From: Onishia niordana
GTDB taxonomy: Bacteria; Pseudomonadota; Gammaproteobacteria; Pseudomonadales; Halomonadaceae
DNA: 64,000 nt
Direction: 5' to 3'
Assembly: GCF_004798965.1 (NCBI RefSeq)
Contig: NZ_SDSD01000003.1
Location: forward strand, 62,001-126,000
Part shown: positions 19,068 through 27,138 of the stretch, in pieces
Position numbering within the stretch: position 1 is the stretch's first letter
Layout of the letters: every line of letters begins with the position of its first letter
Notes under the pieces: model-generated
The model's input: only the letters and a program-made list of their open reading frames with translations
What the model was told of the DNA's origin: nothing
The model's database searches: none
Position numbers and translations under genes: made by a program

Positions 19068-20054
19068 ATGCAACCGACTAACGACCAGCGGCTGTGGATG
19101 TATCGCCAGATGGTGACCAGCCGCCATCTCGAGGAGCGCATCGAGACGCTCTATATGGAAGGCAAGACCCCGGTGTTCAACATGGCCAAGGGACCGATCC
19201 CCGGTGAGATGCATCTCTCCAATGGCCAGGAGCCCTGTGCGGTGGGCGTCTGTGCCCATCTCAACGCCGACGACGTGGTCGTTGCCACCCATCGTCCACA
19301 CCATATCGCCGTCGCCAAGGGCGTCGATCTCAACGCCATGGTCGCCGAGATCTTCGGCAAGGCCACGGGGCTCTCCGGGGGACGCGGTGGCCATATGCAC
19401 CTCTTCGATGCCGCGGTGAACTTCTCCTGCTCAGGCATCATCGGCGAGAGCCTCGGGCCGGCGGCGGGTGCCGCGCTCTCCAGGAAGATGCAGGGCAAGC
19501 CTGGCGTGGCGGTGGCTTTCCTGGGGGAGGGCGCGGCCAATCAGGGCGCCTTCCACGAGGTGCTGAACCTGGCCGCCGTCTGGCAACTGCCGGTGGTGTT
19601 CATCATCGAGGACAACGCCTGGGGCATCTCGGTGGCCAAGCAGGCTTCCACCGCCGTGCTGCGCAACGACATGCGCGCCGAGGCCTATGGCATGCCAGGG
19701 ACACACGTTGCCGATAACGACGTGGAGGGCGTGTTCGCTGCCGCCGGCGAGGCCATTGCCCGCGCCCGGGATGGACAGGGGCCGACACTGATCGAGATCG
19801 AGACCTCGCGGCTGGCCGGACACTTCATGGGTGACAGCGAAGACTATCGCCCCGAGGGCGAAAAGGCCGGCCTTAAGGGCCGGGACCCGATCCCGCGGTA
19901 TCGCGCGGCGCTGCTTGAGGCCGGGCTGATCGACGCGGCAAGCGACGCCGACCTGGTCGATAAGGCCCATGAGCGCGTCGAGGCGGCGATCCGCTTCGCT
20001 CAGGATAGCGACTTCTTGCCCCCGGAAGCGGCGCTCGAAACCGTCTTCGTCTGA
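19068..20054 (+). CDS. acoA: TPP-dependent dehydrogenase E1 component, alpha subunit (acetoin dehydrogenase-like)
   Basis: 328 residues. It has the thiamine-pyrophosphate motif GEGAANQGAFHEVLNLAAVW with IIEDNAWGISV (GDG-type motif written GEG here), GGRGGHMHLF, and HRPHHIAVAKG. The length and motifs fit acetoin dehydrogenase AcoA and related E1 alpha subunits rather than branched-chain enzymes, and an AcoR-like regulator is present. It would pair with the following beta subunit to cleave an alpha-hydroxy or alpha-dicarbonyl ketone and load an acyl group on lipoate. The start is ATG 19068 with GGAGGGAT. Confidence 0.85.
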   Translation: MQPTNDQRLWMYRQMVTSRHLEERIETLYMEGKTPVFNMAKGPIPGEMHLSNGQEPCAVGVCAHLNADDVVVATHRPHHIAVAKGVDLNAMVAEIFGKATGLSGGRGGHMHLFDAAVNFSCSGIIGESLGPAAGAALSRKMQGKPGVAVAFLGEGAANQGAFHEVLNLAAVWQLPVVFIIEDNAWGISVAKQASTAVLRNDMRAEAYGMPGTHVADNDVEGVFAAAGEAIARARDGQGPTLIEIETSRLAGHFMGDSEDYRPEGEKAGLKGRDPIPRYRAALLEAGLIDAASDADLVDKAHERVEAAIRFAQDSDFLPPEAALETVFV

Positions 20055-20072
20055 TTGCCCAGGAGAGTTTCC

Positions 20073-21104
20073 ATGACTACAACCAGCACTACTTCCAGCT
20101 CTCGCAAGCTGACCATCGCCCGGGCCATGGCCGAGGCCACGGCCCATGAAATGCGCAAGGACCCGTCGGTCTTCGTCATGGGCGAGGACGTGGGCCCATT
20201 GGGCGGCGTCTTCGGCAACACTCGCGGACTGCATGACGAGTTCGGCAGTGAACGCGTAAGGGATACCCCCATCTCGGAAACGGCCTTCATCGGTGCCGCG
20301 GTAGGCGCGGCGTCTGATGGCATGCGGCCTATCGTCGAGCTGATGTTCGTCGACTTCTTCGGCGTCTGCATGGACGCCATCTACAACATGATGGCCAAGA
20401 ACACCTACTTCGCCGGGGGCAATGTCAAGGTGCCGATGGTACTGATGACCTCTACCGGCGGTGGCTATTCCGATGGTGGCCAGCACTCCCAGTGCCTCTA
20501 CGCGACCTTCGCTCATCTACCAGGCATGAAGGTAGTGGTGCCGAGCAATGCCTATGACGCCAAGGGGTTGATGACCGCGGCGATCCGTGACGACAACCCG
20601 GTGGTGTTCATGTACCACAAGTCGCTACAGGGCATGGGCTGGCTGGGCACCGAGAAGGGCGCCACCGTCGCCACGCCCGAAGAGAGCTACACCGTCGAGA
20701 TCGGCAAGGCCGCGGTGGCCAGGCAAGGTCGCGACCTGACCCTGGTCAGCCTGGGTGCCGGGGTGCACCACTGCCTGCGTGCCGCCAAGACGCTGGGTGA
20801 GGAGGGCGTCGACGTCGAGGTGGTCGACCTGAGAAGCCTGGTGCCGCTGGATCGGGAGACAGTGCGTGCTTCCGTTGCCAAGACCGGCCGGTTGATCGTG
20901 GTCGACGAGGACTACCACAGCTATGGCGTCAGCGGCGAGATCATCGCCAGCGTGGTCGAGCATGACACCACCTGCCTCAAGGCCGCACCGCGGCGCGTCG
21001 CCTATCCGGACATCCCGATCCCCTTCGCCCCGACCATGGAGCAGTGGGCCCTGCCCAATGCCGACAAGATCGTTGATGCCTTCCACCAGATGATGAGTAA
21101 CTAA
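20073..21104 (+). CDS. acoB: TPP-dependent dehydrogenase E1 component, beta subunit
   Basis: 343 residues of transketolase-like pyrimidine-binding domain: MGEDVGPLGGVFGNTRGLHDEFG, DTPISETAFIGAAVGAA with the conserved Glu, IVELMFVDFFGVCMDAIYN, and a C-terminal transketolase domain with VDLRSLVPLDRETV. It forms the heterotetramer with the alpha subunit, whose stop is 18 bases upstream. ATG 20073 follows AGGAGAG. Confidence 0.86.
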   Translation: MTTTSTTSSSRKLTIARAMAEATAHEMRKDPSVFVMGEDVGPLGGVFGNTRGLHDEFGSERVRDTPISETAFIGAAVGAASDGMRPIVELMFVDFFGVCMDAIYNMMAKNTYFAGGNVKVPMVLMTSTGGGYSDGGQHSQCLYATFAHLPGMKVVVPSNAYDAKGLMTAAIRDDNPVVFMYHKSLQGMGWLGTEKGATVATPEESYTVEIGKAAVARQGRDLTLVSLGAGVHHCLRAAKTLGEEGVDVEVVDLRSLVPLDRETVRASVAKTGRLIVVDEDYHSYGVSGEIIASVVEHDTTCLKAAPRRVAYPDIPIPFAPTMEQWALPNADKIVDAFHQMMSN

Positions 21105-21119
21105 CAGGAGACACCGTTT

Positions 21120-21356
21120 ATGAGCACTGCAATTACCGTACCCGAGGACCTCTGGGAAGGTGACAACGAGGGTGTGATCACCGCCTGGCTGGTCGAAGAG
21201 GGCAGCCAGGTCAACCAGGGCGACCTGGTGGCGGAGGTGATGGTCGAGAAGGCCCAGTATGAGATAGAGGCACCGGCTGCCGGAACACTGACTATTACCA
21301 AGCAGGAAGACGAGGTGGTTGCCAAGGGCACTACGATCGCCAGCCTGGACGCCTGA
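21120..21356 (+). CDS. Free-standing lipoyl-carrier domain protein
   Basis: 78 residues that are just one lipoyl/biotinyl domain. The lipoate attachment lysine is in EVMVEKAQYEIEAPAAG, and GSQVNQGDLVAEV forms the usual preceding strand. In most E2 enzymes this domain is the N-terminus of a larger chain; here it is its own gene, 15 bases after E1 beta and 11 bases before the E2 catalytic gene. It should shuttle acyl groups between E1, E2 and an E3 not encoded here. Confidence 0.88.
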   Translation: MSTAITVPEDLWEGDNEGVITAWLVEEGSQVNQGDLVAEVMVEKAQYEIEAPAAGTLTITKQEDEVVAKGTTIASLDA

Positions 21357-21367
21357 GGAGGCCAGCC

Positions 21368-22144
21368 ATGCCACTCGATACCCCATCAAACGCCGCCGAG
21401 GAGGCGGCGCATCGACCCGCGCCTCGCGAGTATCCCCTGCGTGGGATGCGCGGCATGATCGCCACCAAGATGCGCGAGAGCCTGCAGTCCAGTGCCCAAC
21501 TGACCCACCATGCCGGTGCCGACGTGGGTGCCATGCAGGCACTGCGTGACCATTGCCGAGCCGTCGGTTTGCCGGTGCCCTCGGTGCAGGACCTGCTGCT
21601 GCGCCTGGTGGTGCAGACGCTTGGCGAGTTTCCGGCGCTGAACGCGACCCTGGAGGACAATCGCATCACCGAGCATGCGGCGGTGCACCTGGGGCTCGCC
21701 GTGCCGTTGCCTGATGACCTGCTGCTGGCGCCGGCGCTGTTTGATGCCCAGGCAATCTCCCTCGGGGCACTGCCGGGAGCGCGTCGCACACTGGTAGAGA
21801 AAGCCAGCGCTGGCAAGCTCGGTGTCCGTGAACTGACCGGGGCTACCTTCACCGTCTCCAACCTGGGTCGCTCCCGGGTGCATCATTTCACGCCGATCCT
21901 TAACCTGCCCCAGGTGGCGATCCTGGGTATCGGCGGCACCCAGTGGCGCGCCGTGCCGGACGACGATGGCAGCGTGCGCCTCGCCGAGGTGATCGGGCTG
22001 TCGCTGACCTTCGATCATCGCGCGGTGAACGGCGCGCCGGCGGCGGCCTTCCTGGATACGTTGTGTGAGCGTATTGAAGCGCTGGTACCGGACGCCTTCG
22101 ATGCCGAACTCGCCGACCGAAAGAAGGAGCCGAGCGAACCATGA
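21368..22144 (+). CDS. E2 acyltransferase catalytic domain without lipoyl domain
   Basis: 258 residues. It corresponds to the 2-oxoacid dehydrogenase acyltransferase domain only: RGMRGMIATKMRESLQSSAQ at the start, TFTVSNLGRSRVHHFTPIL, and the active-site segment LTFDHRAVNGAPAAAF. The catalytic His is present, but the usual DG pair after it reads NG. The lipoyl domain is on the preceding gene and no obvious subunit-binding domain is seen. It overlaps the next gene by 4 bases. Confidence 0.85.
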   Translation: MPLDTPSNAAEEAAHRPAPREYPLRGMRGMIATKMRESLQSSAQLTHHAGADVGAMQALRDHCRAVGLPVPSVQDLLLRLVVQTLGEFPALNATLEDNRITEHAAVHLGLAVPLPDDLLLAPALFDAQAISLGALPGARRTLVEKASAGKLGVRELTGATFTVSNLGRSRVHHFTPILNLPQVAILGIGGTQWRAVPDDDGSVRLAEVIGLSLTFDHRAVNGAPAAAFLDTLCERIEALVPDAFDAELADRKKEPSEP

Positions 22145-22881
22145 ATGTGCCACTTACCACGACCGAAACGACCTTTCCAAGTCTACGCCGAATGAGCGTG
22201 GAGGAAGGCCTGCGCGCTGAGCAGTCGTTGCTTGAAGAGGTCTGCGAAGGGGAGAGCGACAAGCGGATACTGGCTTGGCAGCCAAGCGATCGCGCCTTGG
22301 TGATGCCACGCCGCCATGCGCGGCTGGCGGGCTTCCCCGACGCCCGGGAACGTCTCGAGGAGGCGGGCTGGCCGATCCAGTTCCGCGGTTCAGGGGGTAC
22401 CCCGGTGCCCCAGAGTCCGGGTGTGGTCAACCTGGCGCTGGCCGTGCGCTGCCGGGTTGGCAGCTCGGCGGCGCACCTGGAATGGGGCTATCACCGCCTC
22501 GGTGATCCCTGGTGCGGCTGGCTTGCCGAGCTCGGCGTGGCCTCGGCCGATCTAGGCCCGGCGCCCGGTGCCTATTGCGACGGGCGCTTCAACGTGCGCA
22601 TTGGTGGTCGCAAGCTGGTCGGTACCGCCCAGCGCTGGCGGCGGGTGCAGGGCTGTCGCGACATGGCGCTACTGGTCCACGGCGCCATGCAGGTCGAGGG
22701 CAATCCCGCGGAACTGGTCGCCGTGGTCAACGATTTCCAGGCCGCCATCGATGACCCCCAGCGCTTCCAGGCGGCGAGCCATATCGCCCTGTGCGATGTG
22801 CTGCCCGACCTGGATCTCGAGGGCACGATCCCCGGGCTGCTGAAGCGACTGATGACAAGCAAGGATGTCGCGCCGGCCTGA
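22141..22881 (+). CDS. Lipoate-protein ligase A-like protein
   Basis: 246 residues with the LplA/BPL fold motifs: RGSGGTPVPQSPGVVNLAL (the R-x-S-G-G lipoate loop), and RKLVGTAQRWRR with the lysine expected to contact lipoyl-AMP. The first about 60 residues are shorter than in E. coli LplA and there is no C-terminal accessory domain. Its ATG overlaps the E2 stop (ATGA). It probably lipoylates the free lipoyl-domain protein of the same operon. An octanoyltransferase role is the alternative. Confidence 0.8.
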   Translation: MNVPLTTTETTFPSLRRMSVEEGLRAEQSLLEEVCEGESDKRILAWQPSDRALVMPRRHARLAGFPDARERLEEAGWPIQFRGSGGTPVPQSPGVVNLALAVRCRVGSSAAHLEWGYHRLGDPWCGWLAELGVASADLGPAPGAYCDGRFNVRIGGRKLVGTAQRWRRVQGCRDMALLVHGAMQVEGNPAELVAVVNDFQAAIDDPQRFQAASHIALCDVLPDLDLEGTIPGLLKRLMTSKDVAPA

Positions 22882-22950
22882 GGCGTCACCGTCATGCTCC
22901 CCGGAGTCGTTGGAATGGTCGAGGCCGAGTACCTGGACCCGGCGGAGTGC

Positions 22951-24015
22951 TCATGAATCGGGCGTGACACTCTCGCTGCTGGCAGGTGGCCGGAAGGTGT
23001 CGTCGAACACTGCGTCCAGGTCGAAGGTGGAGTGCTGGCCGATGGCCTCGAAGTGGTCGGCTAGCCAACGGTCGGCCCAGCGGCGGCCCTGCTCGTGCAG
23101 CCGCGAGACGAAGGACCATTCGGCGTTCATCTTGCTGGAGGCGCTAAGCTCCTCGATGTCGTGCTCGGCGTGGATCAGGTGCAGGCGCATGGCCCGAAAG
23201 CGTTCGAGCTCCAGGTCTTCGGCCTCGATCAGCCGTTGCAGCAGCTGGATGCTGCGCAGTTCCTTGATCAGACTCGAGTTGAAGGTGATCTCGTTGATGC
23301 GGTTGAGGATTTCCCGGGCGGAGTCGGGTAGCTGGCGGCGCACCAGGGGATTGACCTGGACGACCACCAGGTCGCTGCAGCCGCGGTCGTCGACCAGCGG
23401 GTAGAGCGCCGGGTTGCCGCTGTAGCCGCCGTCCCAGTAGGCCTCGCCATCGATCTCCACGGCGGGATAGAGGTTGGGCAGGCAGGCCGAGGCCATGAGG
23501 GTGTCGACGGTCAGCGCGGGCTGGCGGAAGATCGTTGCCCGGCCGGTGCGCACGTTGGTGGCGGTGACGAAGACCTTGACCTTGTCGCAGGCGTTGACGC
23601 AGTCGAAATCGATGCGCTTCTCGATGAGGTCGCGCAGCGGGTTGATGCCCAGGGGGTTGAGCTGGACCGGAGTGACCAGCCGGGTGAGGCTCTCGAAGAA
23701 CAGGTAGCCCGGGGAGTGATCCAGGCTGTCGTCGCCCATCAGGCGGTCCCAGAAGGTACGCTGCAGTGGCGAGAAGCGGGCCATCTCGCTCACCGAATGC
23801 CAGAAGGCGCGCAGGGCCTCCCGCGCGCCGTCGCGGCCGCCCTTGTAGAGTCCGTCGGCCAGGATCACTGCGTTCATGGCGCCGGCGCTGGTGCCGCTGA
23901 TGGCGTCGATCTCCAGCCGATCGTCTTCCAGCAGGCGATCCAGTACGCCCCAGGTCAGGGCGCCGTGGGAGCCGCCGCCTTGTAGCGCCAGGTCGATTCG
24001 CTTCCTTTCCGTCAT
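22951..24015 (-). CDS. Patatin-like phospholipase
   Basis: 354 residues. It has the patatin oxyanion-hole GGGSHGAL near the N-terminus, the nucleophile elbow GTSAGAMNAV and the catalytic Asp in DGGYSGNPALYPL (about residue 190). The C-terminal 100 residues (LIKELRSIQLLQRLIEAEDL region) are helical and lack a second recognisable domain. There is no signal peptide, so it is cytosolic or secreted by another route. It is a single gene, convergent with the lipoate-ligase gene. Confidence 0.88.
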   Translation of the reverse strand: MTERKRIDLALQGGGSHGALTWGVLDRLLEDDRLEIDAISGTSAGAMNAVILADGLYKGGRDGAREALRAFWHSVSEMARFSPLQRTFWDRLMGDDSLDHSPGYLFFESLTRLVTPVQLNPLGINPLRDLIEKRIDFDCVNACDKVKVFVTATNVRTGRATIFRQPALTVDTLMASACLPNLYPAVEIDGEAYWDGGYSGNPALYPLVDDRGCSDLVVVQVNPLVRRQLPDSAREILNRINEITFNSSLIKELRSIQLLQRLIEAEDLELERFRAMRLHLIHAEHDIEELSASSKMNAEWSFVSRLHEQGRRWADRWLADHFEAIGQHSTFDLDAVFDDTFRPPASSESVTPDS

Positions 24016-24135
24016 GCCTGTCCCCCTTGCCTGGTGGGCTGCCGTGTTGGCCGCCCTGTTGCAGTGCAGTGTAGATGAGCAGCGCCCCGTGTCCCGGGAG
24101 CCCGACGGTGGGCTCGAGTCGGGGTAGCGATGGGC

Positions 24136-25083
24136 CTAGCGATCCGCGAAGCTCACTTCCCCACGAGCTCTCGCTTCCTGGGGCAGCAGGGCGGCATAGA
24201 GGGCGGCATTGATCGGGGTCGCGACGCCGGCCGCATGGCCCAATCGAACCACCGCGCCGTTCTGCGACTCGAGCTCTGAAGGCCGGCCTTCCATGATGTC
24301 GCGCTGCATCGAGGCGGTGCTGGTTTCAGGCAGGGTATCGATAAACGTAAGCGCCCGCGCGACGGCGTCGTCGGGCAGGGCTACGCCCCTTGCTCGGCCG
24401 ACGGCGGTGATCTCTTCCATGACCTGCTCGAGTAACTGGCGGCTCTCCGGTAGCTGGCGGCTGATGCCCATGGGCGCGCGGGTCACGGCGCCGACGCCGC
24501 TCATGGCGCAGATGAACAGGAACTTGCTCCAGACGGAGACCTGGATGTCATCGGGAATCTCGGCGGTGATCCCAGTGGCCCGATCGAAGGCTGCCTTCAC
24601 ACGCTGAGTGCGCTCACTTTTGCGATTATCGGGCTCGCCGAAACGCACGAATGGTTCGACGCCTGCATGGCGAATTATCCCCGGCGCCTCGCGGTAGGCG
24701 ATGATGCCACATAGCCCGCGCAGCACCTTGTCGTGCCCGACGACCTCGCCGAGCACCTCGGTGGCTTCCACGCCATTCTCCAGTGGCAGTACCAGAGTTT
24801 CGGGGCCGATGAGCGGCGCCATTGTCTGGGCGATTTCCTCGACCTGCCAGGCTTTTACCGCCACGATCACCACATCCACCACGCCGATGGCTGCCGGGTC
24901 GTCGCTGGCCTGTGCCTTGGCAAGGTGGATGTCGCCGTTGATGCTTCTGACGGTCAATCCGTCGCGCTTTATCGCCGCCAGATGGTCACCGCGTGCAAGA
25001 AAAGTGACGTCCTCGCCGGCTTCCGCGAGTCGTGCACCGAAATAGCCGCCTACACCGCCGCTTCCGTAAATGGCAAATCGCAT
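24136..25083 (-). CDS. panE: 2-dehydropantoate 2-reductase family protein
   Basis: 315 residues. It has the N-terminal Rossmann motif FAIYGSGGVGGYFGARLAEAG, VVIVAVKAWQ, LENGVEATEVLGEVVG, and the helical C-terminal domain with SVWSKFLFICAMSGV, which carries the catalytic Lys, and PSELESQNGAVVRLG. The family makes pantoate for coenzyme A, but related ApbA/PanE enzymes reduce other 2-oxo acids. It stands alone, so its pathway is not fixed by context. ATG 25083 is chosen because the fold starts there. Confidence 0.82.
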   Translation of the reverse strand: MRFAIYGSGGVGGYFGARLAEAGEDVTFLARGDHLAAIKRDGLTVRSINGDIHLAKAQASDDPAAIGVVDVVIVAVKAWQVEEIAQTMAPLIGPETLVLPLENGVEATEVLGEVVGHDKVLRGLCGIIAYREAPGIIRHAGVEPFVRFGEPDNRKSERTQRVKAAFDRATGITAEIPDDIQVSVWSKFLFICAMSGVGAVTRAPMGISRQLPESRQLLEQVMEEITAVGRARGVALPDDAVARALTFIDTLPETSTASMQRDIMEGRPSELESQNGAVVRLGHAAGVATPINAALYAALLPQEARARGEVSFADR

Positions 25084-25306
25084 ACTGATCTGATCCTTAT
25101 AAGGGGGGAGAGTGGAATACTTATCTGGACAATTCGGCCTGCCAAGCGGTAGCTGCATGGCCATTATTTTTTGCAAGTAGAGCAAGAGGCTATCATCTTT
25201 GCCTGTCTCGCTTCCGCGACATTTGGGCTAGGTGGCACGGGACTTATACACTGCCCATAGTCGTTCGTTTACATCATTTTCCTGAGCTATCGGGAAGGAG
25301 TCTTGC

Positions 25307-25489
25307 ATGAAATTGACCATTCTCGCACTGACCGTCGTCGCTGCCACCCTGACACTCGCCGGTTGCAGCTATCAGCCTGCCCGTATCGATCCGGAACCCA
25401 TTATCGAGATCGGCGACGGCGAGCATCACGGTGGACATGGTGGTGGTGGCTTCTGTCCTCCGGGTCAGGCCAAGAAGGGTCGCTGCTGA
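25307..25489 (+). CDS. Small lipoprotein with C-terminal GFCPPGQAKKGRC motif (first of two)
   Basis: 60 residues: a signal peptide with lipobox LTLAGC (Cys about residue 19), a SYQPARIDPEPIIEIGDG segment, a short His/Gly stretch, and the end GGGGFCPPGQAKKGRC. It is therefore an outer- or inner-membrane lipoprotein with two free cysteines at the C-terminus. A paralogue begins 226 bases downstream. The CPPGxAKK piece recalls RcnB-type periplasmic proteins, but the family is not otherwise recognised. Its start ATG has GGAAGGAG upstream at suitable distance. Confidence 0.75.
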   Translation: MKLTILALTVVAATLTLAGCSYQPARIDPEPIIEIGDGEHHGGHGGGGFCPPGQAKKGRC

Positions 25490-25715
25490 CTTTATAAGGC
25501 CGCTGTCGCTTTTTTGAGTCAGCCTCTTCCTCATTCGTTGCGGGAAGCCCTGCGTCGATGGCAGTAGACTGACGAATTATAGAACGCCGTTTGGTTTCGT
25601 CGGGGGGCATGCCGCTGATTCGAGCGAAGGCTCGAACCTGGACCCGAGAAGCCCGCCGACTACCGAATTCACCATGGGACGTGTCTCGTCCTCGGGCTTC
25701 TTAGAGGTTCCTGTC

Positions 25716-26009
25716 ATGAAATGCATTGTCGCTTGCTTGGTGGTCGGCACGCTGGTGCTCAGTGGCTGCAGCTACAAACCCGCGCGATTCGAGACCCGAC
25801 CTTTGATAGAGGTCGGGGGAGGACACGGGCACCGTGACCATGATCATCGTGAGGATCGCCGTTACCAGCAGAATCGCCACCATGATGGTCGCCACTACGA
25901 TGGCCGTTACCATGACGAGCATCGGCGCCATGATCGCGACCGTTACCGGAATAATGGCCATCGGGGTGGCTTCTGTCCGCCAGGACAGGCGATGAAAGGG
26001 CGATGCTGA
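25716..26009 (+). CDS. Small His/Arg-rich lipoprotein, paralogue of the preceding one
   Basis: 97 residues. It has lipobox LVLSGC (Cys about residue 18) and SYKPARFETRPLIEVGGG, aligned with the upstream protein, then an inserted stretch of about 45 residues made almost only of H, D, R, Y and N, and the same ending GGFCPPGQAMKGRC. The central part looks like an expanded low-complexity repeat able to bind metal ions. The two genes probably arose by duplication. Start at ATG 25716. Confidence 0.72.
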   Translation: MKCIVACLVVGTLVLSGCSYKPARFETRPLIEVGGGHGHRDHDHREDRRYQQNRHHDGRHYDGRYHDEHRRHDRDRYRNNGHRGGFCPPGQAMKGRC

Positions 26010-26083
26010 CGCCATACTTGGTGTCGCGGTCATGCTGGCGTAGGCTTATAACGATACGTTGATCTTGGAAGACTGCCTGCGCC

Positions 26084-26866
26084 ATGTCTTTTCTCAGCCT
26101 GAAAACCTGCACGTTGATAGAGCAACCGGTTGCCCACGAGCACGGCTTCCATCAGCTGATTCTGGCCACCTCGGGCGTCACTGAGCTGAGCATTGAAGGC
26201 CTTGGCGAGCGGGTCACCCGCGAGCGTGGTTGCCTGATCCCTTCCTCCTACCATCACGAGTATCTGGGCGATGGTTGCAATCGGACGCTGGTTCTCGACG
26301 TTCCCCTTGAACTCTTGCCAAGATTAAGCTGTGGCGATGAGGTACAACGGCTATTCGAGTTGCCTCGCTTCTTTTTCGTACCCCCTCGGTTGCAGGCATT
26401 GGCTCAGACCCTGATGGACCAGCTCGAGGCCTCGCCGACACTGCAGAGCGACATCGCCACCCTGATTCTGAGAGCGCTTTATCTGAGTCTGCATGAGCGT
26501 GCACTGCTTGACGTGCCGGTATCGGTGGAACACGCATCCACTCGCGCACGCCTGGATCTGTCTCGTATCGCGTCCTACGTCGACCGCCATCTGAGTGATG
26601 AGATCCACGTCGATGACCTGGCGAGTCTTTGCGCCATGAGCCCTGGTCATTTTCATGCCTGTTTTCGCGACGCCACCGGTGAGTCACCCTTTCAGTATGT
26701 GCAGCGTCGCCGCTTGGAAGTGGCACGGTCGTTTCTCCTGGACAGTGACTTAAGCCTCGGACAGATCGCTGAACGCATCGGTTTTCGCGATCAGGGCAGC
26801 TTTTCTCGTGCCTACCGTCGCTGTTTCCAGCATACGCCTAGCGCGCATCGCCGTGCTGCCCGCTAG
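26084..26866 (+). CDS. AraC-family transcriptional regulator
   Basis: 260 residues. The N-terminus is a cupin-like sensing domain (VAHEHGFHQLILATSGVTEL). The C-terminus has two helix-turn-helix motifs: IHVDDLASLCAMSPGHFHAC and SLGQIAERIGFRDQGSFSRA. It is immediately upstream of the TRAP-transporter genes on the same strand and may control them. Its stop codon is followed directly by short tandem repeats. Confidence 0.85.
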   Translation: MSFLSLKTCTLIEQPVAHEHGFHQLILATSGVTELSIEGLGERVTRERGCLIPSSYHHEYLGDGCNRTLVLDVPLELLPRLSCGDEVQRLFELPRFFFVPPRLQALAQTLMDQLEASPTLQSDIATLILRALYLSLHERALLDVPVSVEHASTRARLDLSRIASYVDRHLSDEIHVDDLASLCAMSPGHFHACFRDATGESPFQYVQRRRLEVARSFLLDSDLSLGQIAERIGFRDQGSFSRAYRRCFQHTPSAHRRAAR

Positions 26867-26930
26867 TCCTTCAGATAGTCCCTTCAGATAGCCCCTTCAG
26901 ATAGCCCCCTTCAACAACCCCTTCATCAGT
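26867..26930 (+). repeat. 13-bp tandem repeats directly after the AraC stop codon
   Basis: Three good and two weaker copies of a CCTTCAGATAGCC-like unit begin at the base after the TAG stop. Each good copy again contains TAG. The tract ends in CTTCAACAACCCCTTCATC. Nothing is encoded in it. Confidence 0.75.
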
Positions 26931-27138
26931 GACTCCACTATTCCCACCGTGTGAACAGCGCGTGTTGCAACATCGTAGTACCGGGCAAATCCAGGTGACG
27001 ATTGGGCAAGCGAGATGTTCATTTCCGACATAGGCTTAGATCAGGAGTCGCGCGGCGGTTCTCAAGCCCTCGTTGTTCAATCACAAGCCGAGCGATTCAC
27101 TTTCCTCAACAACCACAACACATGGAAAGAGATGTCCT

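Noticed and set aside
26867..27138. Promoter for the TRAP operon
   Set aside because: No -35/-10 pair or sigma54 site stood out in the 270 bases after the repeat tract; nothing is claimed.
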